The notes under the pieces: generated by a model
Database searches by the model: none
Told to the model about the DNA's origin: nothing
Seen by the model: the letters and a program-made list of their open reading frames with translations, nothing else
IMG/VR virus record: IMGVR_UViG_3300011258_000481
Location: 1-33,396 of that record
Strand: one strand, 5' to 3'
Length of the DNA: 33,396 bases
DNA from: a virus
Shown: one piece after another, positions 1 to 5,804 of the stretch
How positions within the stretch are numbered: the first letter of the stretch is position 1
Layout of the letters: every line of letters begins with the position of its first letter
Made by a program: the position numbers and the translations under genes

Positions 1-164
1 AGCATCATGAGCATTATACCTACATCATGCACAGTAAACTCTGTGCCTTTGTAGGCAGACCACAGCTTTGCTAACCTATCGAATGAATCAACTGGCTTGC
101 CATAAGCAACGCCCCTGTCTTTGACAGCTTCACGCGCTTCATCTAATGCAATGTATCTATCCAT
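1..164 (-). CDS. DUF6378-like phage protein, N-terminal part (continues at 33396)
   Basis: The leftward frame opens with ATG at 164 and is still open at base 1 after 54 codons plus two bases. Joined to the complement of 33396 onward, the frame continues cleanly to a TAG at 33240, giving a 106-residue protein. Residues around 18-50 (RGVAYGKPVDSFDRLAKLW, then FTVHDVGIMLMM) and the C-terminal HEDSWVDIAGYAA segment match what I know of DUF6378, a small helical phage family of unknown role. The ATG overlaps the TAA of the upstream gene (TAATG), so translation is probably coupled to it. Family assignment is from memory of the consensus; function is unknown. Confidence 0.85.
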   Translation of the reverse strand, partial: MDRYIALDEAREAVKDRGVAYGKPVDSFDRLAKLWSAYKGTEFTVHDVGIMLMM

Positions 165-412
165 TATAACGCTTCCTGTACTTCAATGAACTCTATGTCA
201 CCGAGAGAACCATTGATGCGTAGGTTATCTGCATCTCTAAAACCATTGACTGATGTTTTTCTTAACCTATTCTCAGCTAACATCTTTGCTTCTGTCTCAT
301 TTTTAGCCAGCAAACTAATGGTTCTGGTGTATTCGCATATGACAACTAACTCATATCGTTGAGCATTATATCTGTTGCCAGTGGTTGTGGTTTGTGTCCG
401 CAGTGTGCTCAT
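164..412 (-). CDS. hypothetical protein, 82 aa
   Basis: I do not recognise this protein. ATG at 412 is preceded by AGGAAG with a five-base spacer, a good ribosome binding site. The product is mixed alpha/beta in appearance, soluble, with a central stretch (YELVVICEYTRTISLLAKNE) that could be a beta-strand pair and a charged helical segment after it; no signal peptide or membrane segment. It is the first gene of a short leftward operon that continues into the DUF6378-like gene with a TAATG overlap. A -10-like TATACT lies at 436-441 and a repressor-type palindrome at 468-479, so it is probably silenced in the prophage. Confidence 0.7.
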   Translation of the reverse strand: MSTLRTQTTTTGNRYNAQRYELVVICEYTRTISLLAKNETEAKMLAENRLRKTSVNGFRDADNLRINGSLGDIEFIEVQEAL

Positions 413-533
413 CTGAACTTCCTTTTTTAAAATGCAGTATAGAAAAAAGAATAAATATCATTAAACATGCATAAATGCACGATGATAGTTATGGCTAAGA
501 TAAGGTATAAGCTATTGTTTTTATGATGGAAAA
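413..533 (-). promoter_or_regulatory. leftward promoter with operator palindrome (468-479)
   Basis: The leftward strand carries TATACT (436-441), a good -10 about 24 bases before the ATG at 412, followed by a clear ribosome binding site. I see no strong -35. The palindrome TGCATAAATGCA (468-479) sits upstream and is one of eight TGCA-N4-TGCA sites in the window. A lone half-site TGCA (433-436) overlaps the -10. Nothing else is seen between this gene and the att site. Confidence 0.5.
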
Positions 534-581
534 TGGTGGAGCGTACTGGGATTGAACCAGTGACCCCTACAATGTCAATGT
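534..581 (-). other. attP: attP: 3' half of a tRNA-Val(GAC) gene
   Basis: Read leftward, this is the 3' part of a tRNA: anticodon loop TTGACAT (578-572, anticodon GAC), anticodon-stem 3' strand TGTAG, variable loop, T-arm ACTGG-TTCAATC-CCAGT, acceptor strand ACGCTCC, discriminator A and CCA (534-536). The 5' anticodon-stem strand (TAACA) no longer pairs fully, so identity to the host gene should end near 580. There is no 5' half of the tRNA. Phage integrases commonly use tRNA 3' ends, and the integrase gene ends 37 bp away. The core restores an intact host tRNA on integration. Confidence 0.8.
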
Positions 582-617
582 TACTTTCGCTTACCTTATC
601 TGTATGATTTTGTTTAT

Positions 618-1577
618 TTATTTCCATGGCATTAGCTTCGCTGTGTCTGCTGTGTGTTCGTTGGATACATCAGCGTAACGCATGACCATGCGTTCAGATG
701 ACCAACCCCCTAATTTCATTAGAGCTTTTAGATTAGCGCCATTCATCATGAGAGTTGAGGCCCAATGATGCCGCCAATCATGTATGGTAAAGTCAAATAC
801 TTCTGCATGAATGCATGCTGTGCGGTGAACGCTACGCAAGTTTTGGGGCTTGGCGTAGCGTTCACCTTGGCTGTTGAGAAACAAATAGTCACGGTCGGAC
901 AGATGTTGGAGGGCATCTGCAACGCGGGGATGGAGGTGGACAACGCGTCTTCGACCATTCTTTGTTTTCTCTAACAGCATTGTACCGTTGTCGAAACTGA
1001 TAAACCTGTTACGCAAGTTAAGCGCCTCCCCTACCCTGATGCCTTGATAAGCTAGAGTAATGAATAGAGGTCTGATAAAATCTGGATAGGCTGACAGCAA
1101 TTGTTCTTGCTTCTCGTAGCTGAGAAACCTGATGCGGTCATCGGCTTGTTTGTTTTTATCTAATGTATGTGTAATCCCTGCATGGCTCATAATAGATATG
1201 AGTGCGCCGCGTACTCTATTTATATAAGAAGGCTTACAAGAATAAAGGTGGCGTTTCTTATATTCTTTCCACACATCATTAGTGATGTCATTTATATTGA
1301 GAGCTGCAAATTCTAATTTGAAACGGCGCGCAAAGTATCTGTCTGTTTCATTGCGAGGTGTAACAGCAAGCCAATCATCAACGACTGTAATGAATGGCAA
1401 CACTTTCGTGCCGCCACTCATATCATTTACGATTGCGTTTTCTACATATCGGCAGACTGTTTCTGCTTGCTTGCGTGTAGACTGTCCTGTAGTGCGCCGG
1501 ACTTTAACCACTCTGTCACCAATGGTGACGGTGCCTCTGATGTGATATATGTCTTTTCTTTTATAGATGGAGAGCAT
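618..1577 (-). CDS. int: tyrosine-recombinase integrase
   Basis: Site-specific recombinase of about 319 residues that should join attP to the host tRNA-Val. The C-terminal catalytic domain shows Arg in AYQGIRVGEAL, Lys in the TKNGRRR beta-hairpin, H-x-x-R in IHDWRHHWAS, Trp in LGGWSS and the nucleophile Tyr in MVMRYADVS. The N-terminal part (residues 1-60) is an Arg/Lys-rich arm-binding-type domain. The start at 1577 has AAGG upstream; an in-frame start at 1622 would extend into the excisionase and lacks support. The first 136 bp overlap the excisionase gene in another frame. It is the last gene of the leftward early operon and abuts the att site. Confidence 0.95.
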   Translation of the reverse strand: MLSIYKRKDIYHIRGTVTIGDRVVKVRRTTGQSTRKQAETVCRYVENAIVNDMSGGTKVLPFITVVDDWLAVTPRNETDRYFARRFKLEFAALNINDITNDVWKEYKKRHLYSCKPSYINRVRGALISIMSHAGITHTLDKNKQADDRIRFLSYEKQEQLLSAYPDFIRPLFITLAYQGIRVGEALNLRNRFISFDNGTMLLEKTKNGRRRVVHLHPRVADALQHLSDRDYLFLNSQGERYAKPQNLRSVHRTACIHAEVFDFTIHDWRHHWASTLMMNGANLKALMKLGGWSSERMVMRYADVSNEHTADTAKLMPWK

Positions 1578-1732
1578 GTCATCGCCTTCTGATATTCTTG
1601 ATACTGTTCTTTTGTGAACCATCTGGCATGGCCTAGCTTACAATAGCTAAGACCATGCTCTTGAATGAGATTGCGAAATCTATATTTAGACATTTTAAGC
1701 TGAAGCGCGATGTCACTAAAATGGTATATCAT
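1442..1732 (-). CDS. excisionase-like HTH protein
   Basis: Small protein (96 residues) whose first 55 residues look like a MerR/Xis-type winged helix: MIYHFSDIALQLKMSKYRF, then a basic helix and HARWFTKEQYQEYQKA. Excisionases of this kind bend DNA and direct the integrase toward excision. The start at 1732 has GAGGAG seven bases upstream. It overlaps the preceding gene by 17 bp and the integrase by 136 bp; the last 45 residues therefore come from DNA also coding for the integrase N-terminus and are probably not conserved. Assignment rests on size, fold appearance and position next to int. Confidence 0.65.
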   Translation of the reverse strand: MIYHFSDIALQLKMSKYRFRNLIQEHGLSYCKLGHARWFTKEQYQEYQKAMTCSPSIKEKTYITSEAPSPLVTEWLKSGALQDSLHASKQKQSADM

Positions 1733-2153
1733 CAATAGGCTCCTCATTTACAACAGGTGCAGGTGCAGGTGCCATAGCATTAGACGCTACTGGCGGCGCA
1801 CCATCTTCCGGCGGTATCCACAAACTCATATATGAATTGCCGGCGGCTGATGTGTTCTTGAATCCTTGCAACCGCTGATTGCCATAGCTACCAGAATAGT
1901 CTGCTTTGGCATCTGGCTTTGTGTTTTCAAACATGATGCCAACTTCCTGATAGATTTTAAAAGTTTTGCCAGCTTTGGTTTCTGTTTTTAACAGCAAAAC
2001 ATTTGGGTTATATTCTGTATCATCAGGCTTGCGTGTCCATTGAGCAGAATTGATTGTGCCGCTTAATGTGGGTGCGCCGAGCTTGTCATAGTCCCCGTCT
2101 TTGATGGGGAATGCACTGCCACGGTTGACATCCATTACATATTTATCACTCAT
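1716..2153 (-). CDS. SSB-like protein with acidic DDIPF tip
   Basis: 145 residues. The body (residues 1-115) has strand-rich stretches (APTLSGTINSAQW, NPNVLLLKTETKAGKTFKIYQ) compatible with an OB-like fold, though I cannot match it to canonical SSB. The end is decisive: a Pro/Ala-rich linker (APAPAPVV) followed by NEEPIDDIPF, the tip by which bacterial SSBs recruit replication and repair proteins. Its position beside ERF-like and exonuclease genes fits single-stranded DNA handling during recombination. Its ATG overlaps the ERF stop codon (TAATG). Role as an SSB is inference from tail and context. Confidence 0.6.
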   Translation of the reverse strand: MSDKYVMDVNRGSAFPIKDGDYDKLGAPTLSGTINSAQWTRKPDDTEYNPNVLLLKTETKAGKTFKIYQEVGIMFENTKPDAKADYSGSYGNQRLQGFKNTSAAGNSYMSLWIPPEDGAPPVASNAMAPAPAPVVNEEPIDDIPF

Positions 2154-2638
2154 TAGAAAGATTCCTTATCTTCTGGTGGAGTTGTTGTTGGGCGTGTTGG
2201 TTTAGCAGAAGCGGCGTTACCGTCGTCGTCTTCTGATGGCAGGCCAAACGCAGATTGTAAGCCATATCTTTTAGCGTAGGTAATACCTGACCCCATCTTC
2301 TGCGGGTCATTATTATCTTTAGACCGAACAGGACATGGGCTGGTGCGCTTCTCACCAGTGGGTGCATGAACAATAGTAGTGTTCACCACTTGAATGATGT
2401 TGCCTTCCAGTACAATGAGGTCGAGTGGCTGGCTGAAATACAAACCAAACTGATTGGCTTGTGTTGCCGCTTCCATCACTGCTTCAAGAGTGGCATATGT
2501 TGAACGGAAGTGGGGGTTATTGCCTGACTTCTTTGCAGATACAGACAGCTTTTGAAATGCCAGCATTGCCTTATCAAAGGTGTCGGGCATTTCATTTTGT
2601 GCTGGTGATTCCAGCTTTGTTACATTAGTCTTCGACAT
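2153..2638 (-). CDS. erf: ERF-family single-strand annealing protein
   Basis: 161 residues resembling the ERF recombinase family (P22 Erf type): an N-terminal helix (FDKAMLAFQKLSVSAKKSG), the typical FRSTYATLEAVMEAATQANQ segment, LYFSQPLDLI, and the SGITYAKRYGLQSAFGLPSEDDDGNAA motif near residues 117-144, which is the family hallmark. ERF proteins anneal complementary single strands and help circularise or repair phage DNA. The exonuclease just upstream would provide the single strands. The C-terminus is a Thr/Pro-rich disordered tail. The leader holds AACAGGATAGGAA, also found before the gene at 6760. Confidence 0.85.
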   Translation of the reverse strand: MSKTNVTKLESPAQNEMPDTFDKAMLAFQKLSVSAKKSGNNPHFRSTYATLEAVMEAATQANQFGLYFSQPLDLIVLEGNIIQVVNTTIVHAPTGEKRTSPCPVRSKDNNDPQKMGSGITYAKRYGLQSAFGLPSEDDDGNAASAKPTRPTTTPPEDKESF

Positions 2639-2661
2639 AACAGATTCCTATCCTGTTAGGA

Positions 2662-2681
2662 GGGGTGGCTTACGCCGCCCC
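2662..2681 (-). other. hairpin over the exonuclease stop codon
   Basis: GGGGTGGC (2662-2669) pairs with GCCGCCCC (2674-2681) around a four-base loop that contains part of the stop codon of the exonuclease gene. There is no T-run, so it is not a standard terminator. A very similar stop-codon hairpin with the same GGCGTAAGCC core lies at 7945-7966. Confidence 0.45.
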
Positions 2682-3458
2682 TTCGTTTATTGAGATGCGG
2701 CATGCACCGCGCTTGTCACGTTTGATGGTAAGCAAATCGCAGAACACTTCGCGTTCATTGTCTTGAACCATTGAGCGTAATTCTTTTTTGATATTTTCAT
2801 GCGTCTTAGCTGTGTGTGATGTGTTCACAAAGTCATGTGCAAGATTCACAAACTCATTGTCTTGATTAGCATCACGGGCAACAAGCCCATTGATGTTCAC
2901 GCTAGACCAATTGATTTTCTTTGCGCTGTAGTTATCAGGCTCTATGCCATCACGCACCATGCACCAGAAAGACCACACTTCATTATGCACTTTCTGCCAA
3001 TAGTCATGATTGTAATCTACAACTACAAAGTCCCATGTGTTGCCAAAGATAACAGACAGATAACATTTCTTAATCTCATGCACCCTCATATACAGATGCA
3101 TCTGAGGCATGTAGCTATCTAACATTTGTGTCATCGTGCGCGCATTACTGGTGTGCTTGCACTCGACAACAAAGTGATTGCCTTCTTCATCTTCTGCTAG
3201 CGCATCAACACGGGCTTGATAAGGAACATCATCAATTGTTTTTGTAGGTAAAGATTCTGGGTGAGAGAGTGATAGCCCTGTCTGTTGCACCAGCCAGTCT
3301 AAATTAAACTGCTCAGTGTATGTGCCAAGATTGACATTAAACAGGTGGCTTAAATCTTCTGACTCTTTGCGCCCCGTTTTGACCAGCCATAGCTCATGCC
3401 AGTCGCCCTTCATAATAGAATAGAGGTCACTGCCTCCAATAAAACCTGTACGTTTCAT
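2670..3458 (-). CDS. YqaJ-like PD-(D/E)XK exonuclease
   Basis: 262 residues counted from ATG 3458, chosen because AGGAG lies upstream with an eight-base spacer; the longer frame to 3482 lacks this. The order of motifs fits YqaJ/lambda-exonuclease-type nucleases: FIGGSD near residue 6, LGTYTE with Glu49, RVDALAED with Asp85 and VVECKH with Glu99 and Lys101, the metal-binding and catalytic set. Such enzymes chew one strand of linear DNA to feed an annealing protein, here the ERF-like gene directly downstream. The pair should act as the phage recombination system. Two operator-like palindromes lie just upstream. Confidence 0.85.
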   Translation of the reverse strand: MKRTGFIGGSDLYSIMKGDWHELWLVKTGRKESEDLSHLFNVNLGTYTEQFNLDWLVQQTGLSLSHPESLPTKTIDDVPYQARVDALAEDEEGNHFVVECKHTSNARTMTQMLDSYMPQMHLYMRVHEIKKCYLSVIFGNTWDFVVVDYNHDYWQKVHNEVWSFWCMVRDGIEPDNYSAKKINWSSVNINGLVARDANQDNEFVNLAHDFVNTSHTAKTHENIKKELRSMVQDNEREVFCDLLTIKRDKRGACRISINEGAA

Positions 3459-3469
3459 GTAATTTCTCC

Positions 3470-3523
3470 TGCATTTATACAAAATATATTATATTTGTTT
3501 ATGTCTTGCAATGCATTTATGCA
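3470..3523 (-). promoter_or_regulatory. paired operator-like palindromes, 42 bp apart
   Basis: TGCATTTATGCA (3512-3523) and TGCATTTATACA (3470-3481, one mismatch in the half-site) lie 42 bp apart immediately upstream of the exonuclease gene. The A/T-rich stretch between them (AAAATATATTATATTTG) could hold a leftward -10 element. The right-hand site lies inside the last codons of the upstream gene. The spacing is the same as in the pairs at 5529/5571 and 7702/7744, which argues that one protein binds all three cooperatively. Confidence 0.55.
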
Positions 3524-4100
3524 GTTCATCAGACATTATTTTACGAGGCTTGGTCATCCATGCGATGTCGGCATCATTGATAAATTCTGCAAGCGAAGGC
3601 CAGAACTTTATGTTGCGCTCGATGTATCCGATAGCACGAATAACAATGTCGGCTGGATATTCAGCCAGTTTATTAGCTAGAATCTCACGCTTGGTTGCCA
3701 ATTGTTTTGCCCCAAAGGATTGCGGTATCGTTAGCACCATAGACATGACTGTAAGCCGTTGGTCTAATTCAGATACAGGCAATGGTATCATGCCTGTTTG
3801 CACTAGCTTGTAGGCTTTTATTAGGTTCTCTAAAGGTGGGTCGCCTTTGATGCTGTAAGATATAAGCTCAAAGTCTTTATTGTACCTACCTTCTAACCGA
3901 ACCAATGAACTCACTCCATCTTCTATCATGGTCGTCCGCTGAAGCGGACTGATAGTTTCGTCCTGCATTTTTTCGAGTGCTGCTTTTTGCACTGAAGGTG
4001 ATAGCGTTAGCGCACCACTTTCTATAGGCGGCGTCGAAGTTTGCGAACTTAGATCCATTTGCGATGTGGTGATTAACGAACTTAACGGTTTCAACGTCAT
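3489..4100 (-). CDS. hypothetical phage protein, 203 aa (overlaps upstream gene)
   Basis: Not firmly recognised. The C-terminal half contains KLAEYPADIVIRAIGYIERNIKFWPSLAEF, an arrangement I know from small phage replication-region proteins of unknown role. The chosen ATG at 4100 has AGGAG ten bases upstream (CAACAGGAG context, the same as the upstream gene). That start makes the first 215 bp overlap the end of the HTH gene in another frame. An internal ATG at 3935 would reduce the overlap to 50 bp but has a weaker ribosome site. No signal peptide or membrane segment. Its place between the HTH protein and exonuclease suggests a role in replication; this is inference. Confidence 0.7.
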   Translation of the reverse strand: MTLKPLSSLITTSQMDLSSQTSTPPIESGALTLSPSVQKAALEKMQDETISPLQRTTMIEDGVSSLVRLEGRYNKDFELISYSIKGDPPLENLIKAYKLVQTGMIPLPVSELDQRLTVMSMVLTIPQSFGAKQLATKREILANKLAEYPADIVIRAIGYIERNIKFWPSLAEFINDADIAWMTKPRKIMSDELHKCIARHKQI

Positions 4101-4506
4101 GGCATACTGTCTCCTGTTGAGCAGTGAACGACACTTCATCTATCGAAGCACACAATTTATCAGAAGGCTTCCAATCAGATGGAACTTCCTTCTTCTTGTT
4201 TAAATTGTTTACTGGTAGTTTAGTGTCGCGCTCTGCGATAAGGTTGTCGCACTCTGCGATAACCAATTGATATCTCGTAGACCTACCCTCAGACCCACGC
4301 AGTCGTTTAATTAGATGAGCTTCTTCTAAAAGTTTTAGCTTACGGCACACCGTAGCGGTATGCATACCAGTTCGGCGCGCTAATGTTGCAATGCTAGGCC
4401 AACAGATATGCGTGTCGTTTGCATGGTCAGCTAGAATAACTAAGAGCCAACGTGACAAAGCATCTGGTGTGTCGGCTTTCATAGCCCAAGATATGTGATG
4501 AAACAT
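3886..4506 (-). CDS. winged-helix replication-type protein
   Basis: 206 residues. The N-terminal half is a clear helix-turn-helix_36-type domain: SRWLLVILADHANDTHICWPSIATLARRTGMHTATVCRKLKLLEEAHLIKR, with a wing GRSTRYQLV. The C-terminus has the FDAAYRKWCANA box typical of phage proteins named replication protein O or DnaD-like, where FxxxxRxW motifs close the protein. Such proteins bind the phage origin and load host helicase. Start at 4506 with AGGAG ten bases away. With no polymerase or helicase gene in the window, this is the best candidate initiator. Its last 215 bp are shared with the next gene. Confidence 0.75.
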   Translation of the reverse strand: MFHHISWAMKADTPDALSRWLLVILADHANDTHICWPSIATLARRTGMHTATVCRKLKLLEEAHLIKRLRGSEGRSTRYQLVIAECDNLIAERDTKLPVNNLNKKKEVPSDWKPSDKLCASIDEVSFTAQQETVCHDVETVKFVNHHIANGSKFANFDAAYRKWCANAITFSAKSSTRKNAGRNYQSASADDHDRRWSEFIGSVRR

Positions 4507-4547
4507 TAATTAAAAACTCCTGTTGCTCTTTGATGATATCACAGGAG

Positions 4548-4576
4548 TTGACAAAAGTATTGCATTAATGCAATAT
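4548..4576 (+). promoter_or_regulatory. rightward promoter with operator in its spacer
   Basis: TTGACA (4548-4553), exactly 17 bases, then CAATAT (4571-4576): a good sigma-70-type promoter facing right. The perfect palindrome TGCATTAATGCA (4561-4572) fills the spacer, extending to a 16-bp TTGCATTAATGCAA core, so repressor binding should block it. Genes to the right are read leftward, so the transcript is antisense to them or ends early at the hairpin at 4619-4659. The predicted start point is about 4583. Confidence 0.6.
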
Positions 4577-4582
4577 CCTACC

Positions 4583-4662
4583 CAGAGCAATTTCTCTCCT
4601 GTTGCCCTGCTCTAAGTGAAGTGAGCGTAGGTTTTTCTCCGTTTTTCCTACGCTCACTTTCC
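4583..4662 (+). ncRNA. candidate small regulatory RNA with anti-Shine-Dalgarno loop
   Basis: From the predicted start of the 4548 promoter, the RNA would fold at once: AGAGCA (4584-4589) pairs with TGCTCT (4608-4613), leaving an 18-base loop that contains CTCCTGTTGC (4596-4605). A second hairpin follows: AAGTGAGCGTAGG (4619-4631) with CCTACGCTCACTT (4647-4659), 13 perfect pairs. The loop is complementary over ten bases to the ribosome-site regions of the genes starting at 4506 (GCAACAGGAG) and 4100 (CAACAGGAGA). Only three Ts follow the second stem, so termination there is uncertain. The existence of this RNA is inference from sequence only. Confidence 0.4.
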
Positions 4663-4986
4663 CAGCCATTTCATTATTTTTTCAACGACTGGATTATTTA
4701 TTTCAATGCAAATAAATGCAGGCCCATTCTTTTGCTTTAACAGATAAAAATCTGCGGGTTGCTTTTTGTGTGTTGTGGTAAGGAAACTAAAGCCCCGCCC
4801 TGTAGCTTGATACTTACTTTCAGCTACCAATCGTCCGTGTCTGGTATCGATGGCAATGTCACTTGCCCACTCACCTCCCAACGCGCCAGATAGCGGTTGC
4901 CTTTTGGCTTCGACGCCTTTGCCTTTGAACCATTCGCACCACCATCTTTCATGATAGCTTCCCTTACTGCGCTGAGATGTTCCCAT
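4654..4986 (-). CDS. PD-(D/E)XK nuclease, Holliday-junction-resolvase-like
   Basis: 110 residues from ATG 4986, which has GGAG eight bases upstream. The sequence carries the metal-binding residues of the small resolvase/endonuclease fold: Glu13 in GSYHERWW, Asp43 in WASDIAI, and Glu56-x-Lys58 in VAESKYQ, followed by a helix (KQPADFYLLKQ) and a strand (AFICIEI). Similar phage proteins are annotated as Hjc-type or generic PDDEXK nucleases; a branch-resolving role would fit the recombination operon. The first 163 bp overlap the zinc-ribbon gene in another frame. A strong hairpin lies over its stop codon. Confidence 0.75.
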   Translation of the reverse strand: MGTSQRSKGSYHERWWCEWFKGKGVEAKRQPLSGALGGEWASDIAIDTRHGRLVAESKYQATGRGFSFLTTTHKKQPADFYLLKQKNGPAFICIEINNPVVEKIMKWLGK

Positions 4987-5153
4987 CCGTAATGCTCCAT
5001 ACAATCTAAACACCACAATCCACCAGCCGCCGTTATAAGATACCAGTGAGTTATTGTTTTACAGTTCATGCATTTCGCAGGCTGACCCTTCTTGTCAGGC
5101 TTGCGTTGCTTTCTATATTTTTTCGGATATTTTAATCTGCGCGCCAAGAGCAT
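4824..5153 (-). CDS. small zinc-ribbon protein
   Basis: 109 residues. A basic N-terminus (KYPKKYRKQRKPDKK) precedes Cys28-x2-Cys31 and Cys48-x2-Cys51, a four-cysteine zinc ribbon with a 16-residue spacer, and then an HYGWEHLSAVREAI helix. The rest is Lys/Ala-rich and shares its DNA with the nuclease gene, so may be loosely constrained. The start at 5153 overlaps the upstream HTH gene by 41 bp and has only a weak ribosome site, suggesting translational coupling. Possibly a DNA-binding or homing-type accessory; exact role unknown. Confidence 0.65.
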   Translation of the reverse strand: MLLARRLKYPKKYRKQRKPDKKGQPAKCMNCKTITHWYLITAAGGLWCLDCMEHYGWEHLSAVREAIMKDGGANGSKAKASKPKGNRYLARWEVSGQVTLPSIPDTDDW

Positions 5154-5361
5154 CCAACCAACAAGAGAACATGAAACCAGATGGCACTCGCTTATGTTGC
5201 TCCCACTTGTGGATCAAAGACGATGTGCATCCGATGCGATGTGCTAATACTTCTTGACTATAACTTTTAGATTTCCGCAGATGTATTAGCTGGTCGACAA
5301 TTTCTTGCCAGCTATTCGTGTTGGCTTTGGGTTGTCGATAATGTGTAAGATAGGATTGCAT
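5113..5361 (-). CDS. XRE-family HTH protein
   Basis: 82 residues from ATG 5361 (AAGG six bases upstream). Residues around 18-65 form a typical XRE helix-turn-helix: WQEIVDQLIHLRKSKSYSQEVLAHRIGCTSSLIHKWEQHKRVPSG, with Q-E-V-L-A-H-R-I as helix 2 and SSLIHKWEQ as the recognition helix. It is a likely DNA-binding regulator, second in the operon controlled by the 5529 operator region. It overlaps the gene before it by 50 bp and the gene after it by 41 bp. Target DNA unknown. Confidence 0.8.
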   Translation of the reverse strand: MQSYLTHYRQPKANTNSWQEIVDQLIHLRKSKSYSQEVLAHRIGCTSSLIHKWEQHKRVPSGFMFSCWLDALGAQIKISEKI

Positions 5362-5515
5362 GTTCAACCTTTATTGCAGTTGAGTAACGCAAATCTTTTC
5401 CTGATAATGCCCTGTAATATGTAGATGTAGGCACGCCCGCATCTTTAAAAAAAGATAATAAAGACAGCCCTGTATTAGCACTGGCCTCATTAAGTTGTGA
5501 TAAATAAGTTTTCAT
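5312..5515 (-). CDS. Cro-like small HTH protein
   Basis: 67 residues from ATG 5515. The segment LSLLSFFKDAGVPTSTYYRALSGKDLRYSTAIKVEHAI reads as a compact helix-turn-helix of the Cro/CI type (helix 2 LLSFFKDAGV, helix 3 STYYRALSG). It is the first leftward gene opposite the repressor, the place of cro in lambdoid phages. No ribosome binding site is visible. An in-frame ATG at 5533 lies seven bases after a TATACT box, so the message may start at or very near an ATG (leaderless) and the protein could be six residues longer. Confidence 0.65.
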   Translation of the reverse strand: MKTYLSQLNEASANTGLSLLSFFKDAGVPTSTYYRALSGKDLRYSTAIKVEHAILSYTLSTTQSQHE

Positions 5516-5518
5516 GAC

Positions 5519-5582
5519 TTGAACATAATGCATAATTGCAGTATATACAAGTTAGAATGGTGCTACCTTTTGCATTAATATG
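5519..5582. promoter_or_regulatory. divergent lysis/lysogeny control region
   Basis: Rightward: TTGAAC (5519-5524), 17 bases, TATATA (5542-5547), a good promoter for the repressor. Leftward: TATACT (5541-5546) overlaps it, with no convincing -35. The palindrome TGCATAATTGCA (5529-5540) sits in the spacer of the rightward promoter and just after the leftward -10, so one bound dimer would block both. A weaker copy, TGCATTAATATG (5571-5582), lies 42 bp to the right. This arrangement resembles the lambda right operator in function, though not in layout. Confidence 0.6.
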
Positions 5583-5603
5583 CCATTCACAAGGAGAGAT
5601 ATA

Positions 5604-5804
5604 ATGCACTATAACGCACTCAGTATTGCGGGTGATGCGGATTGGCCTTGTGCCCCTCCGCGGTTGGTGTTGTCTATAACCCACCAATTAAAATACAAAA
5701 CATGGAAAGTAAAATGGAAACTTTTGAACAACGCGCCATTCGTGTATGGATGCGTACTGTCATGGAGGAGAAAGGCTGGACCGCCAATAAATGGGCGGTT
5801 CTAG
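5604..5804 (+). CDS. possible upstream ORF of the repressor mRNA (66 aa)
   Basis: ATG 5604 has AAGGAGAG (5590-5597) six bases upstream, the best ribosome site on the rightward message. The frame runs to 5804 and overlaps the start of the repressor gene by about 90 bp in another frame. The product (Trp/Pro/Arg-rich end) looks like no family I know, and its last third is read from repressor DNA. It may be a translated leader that adjusts repressor synthesis by coupling. Alternatively, an indel has separated this start from the repressor frame. Confidence 0.3.
   Translation: MHYNALSIAGDADWPCAPPRLVLSITHQLKYKTWKVKWKLLNNAPFVYGCVLSWRRKAGPPINGRF

Noticed and set aside
427-627. Leftward ORF across the tRNA fragment
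   Set aside because: It reads through the att core and has no ribosome site; the tRNA signal explains the sequence better.
4510-4590. Possible 26-residue leftward leader peptide starting TTG with AGGAG upstream
   Set aside because: It spans the promoter/operator region and ends just before the next gene, but the TTG start and lack of any known match make it too weak to annotate. The AGGAG could be only the complement of the small-RNA loop.
4619-4659. Hairpin read as a leftward terminator for the nuclease gene
   Set aside because: The leftward side has no T-run (CACTTCACTTAG follows) and the gene cluster continues 150 bp further, so a terminator in that direction is not supported; it is treated as part of the rightward small-RNA candidate.
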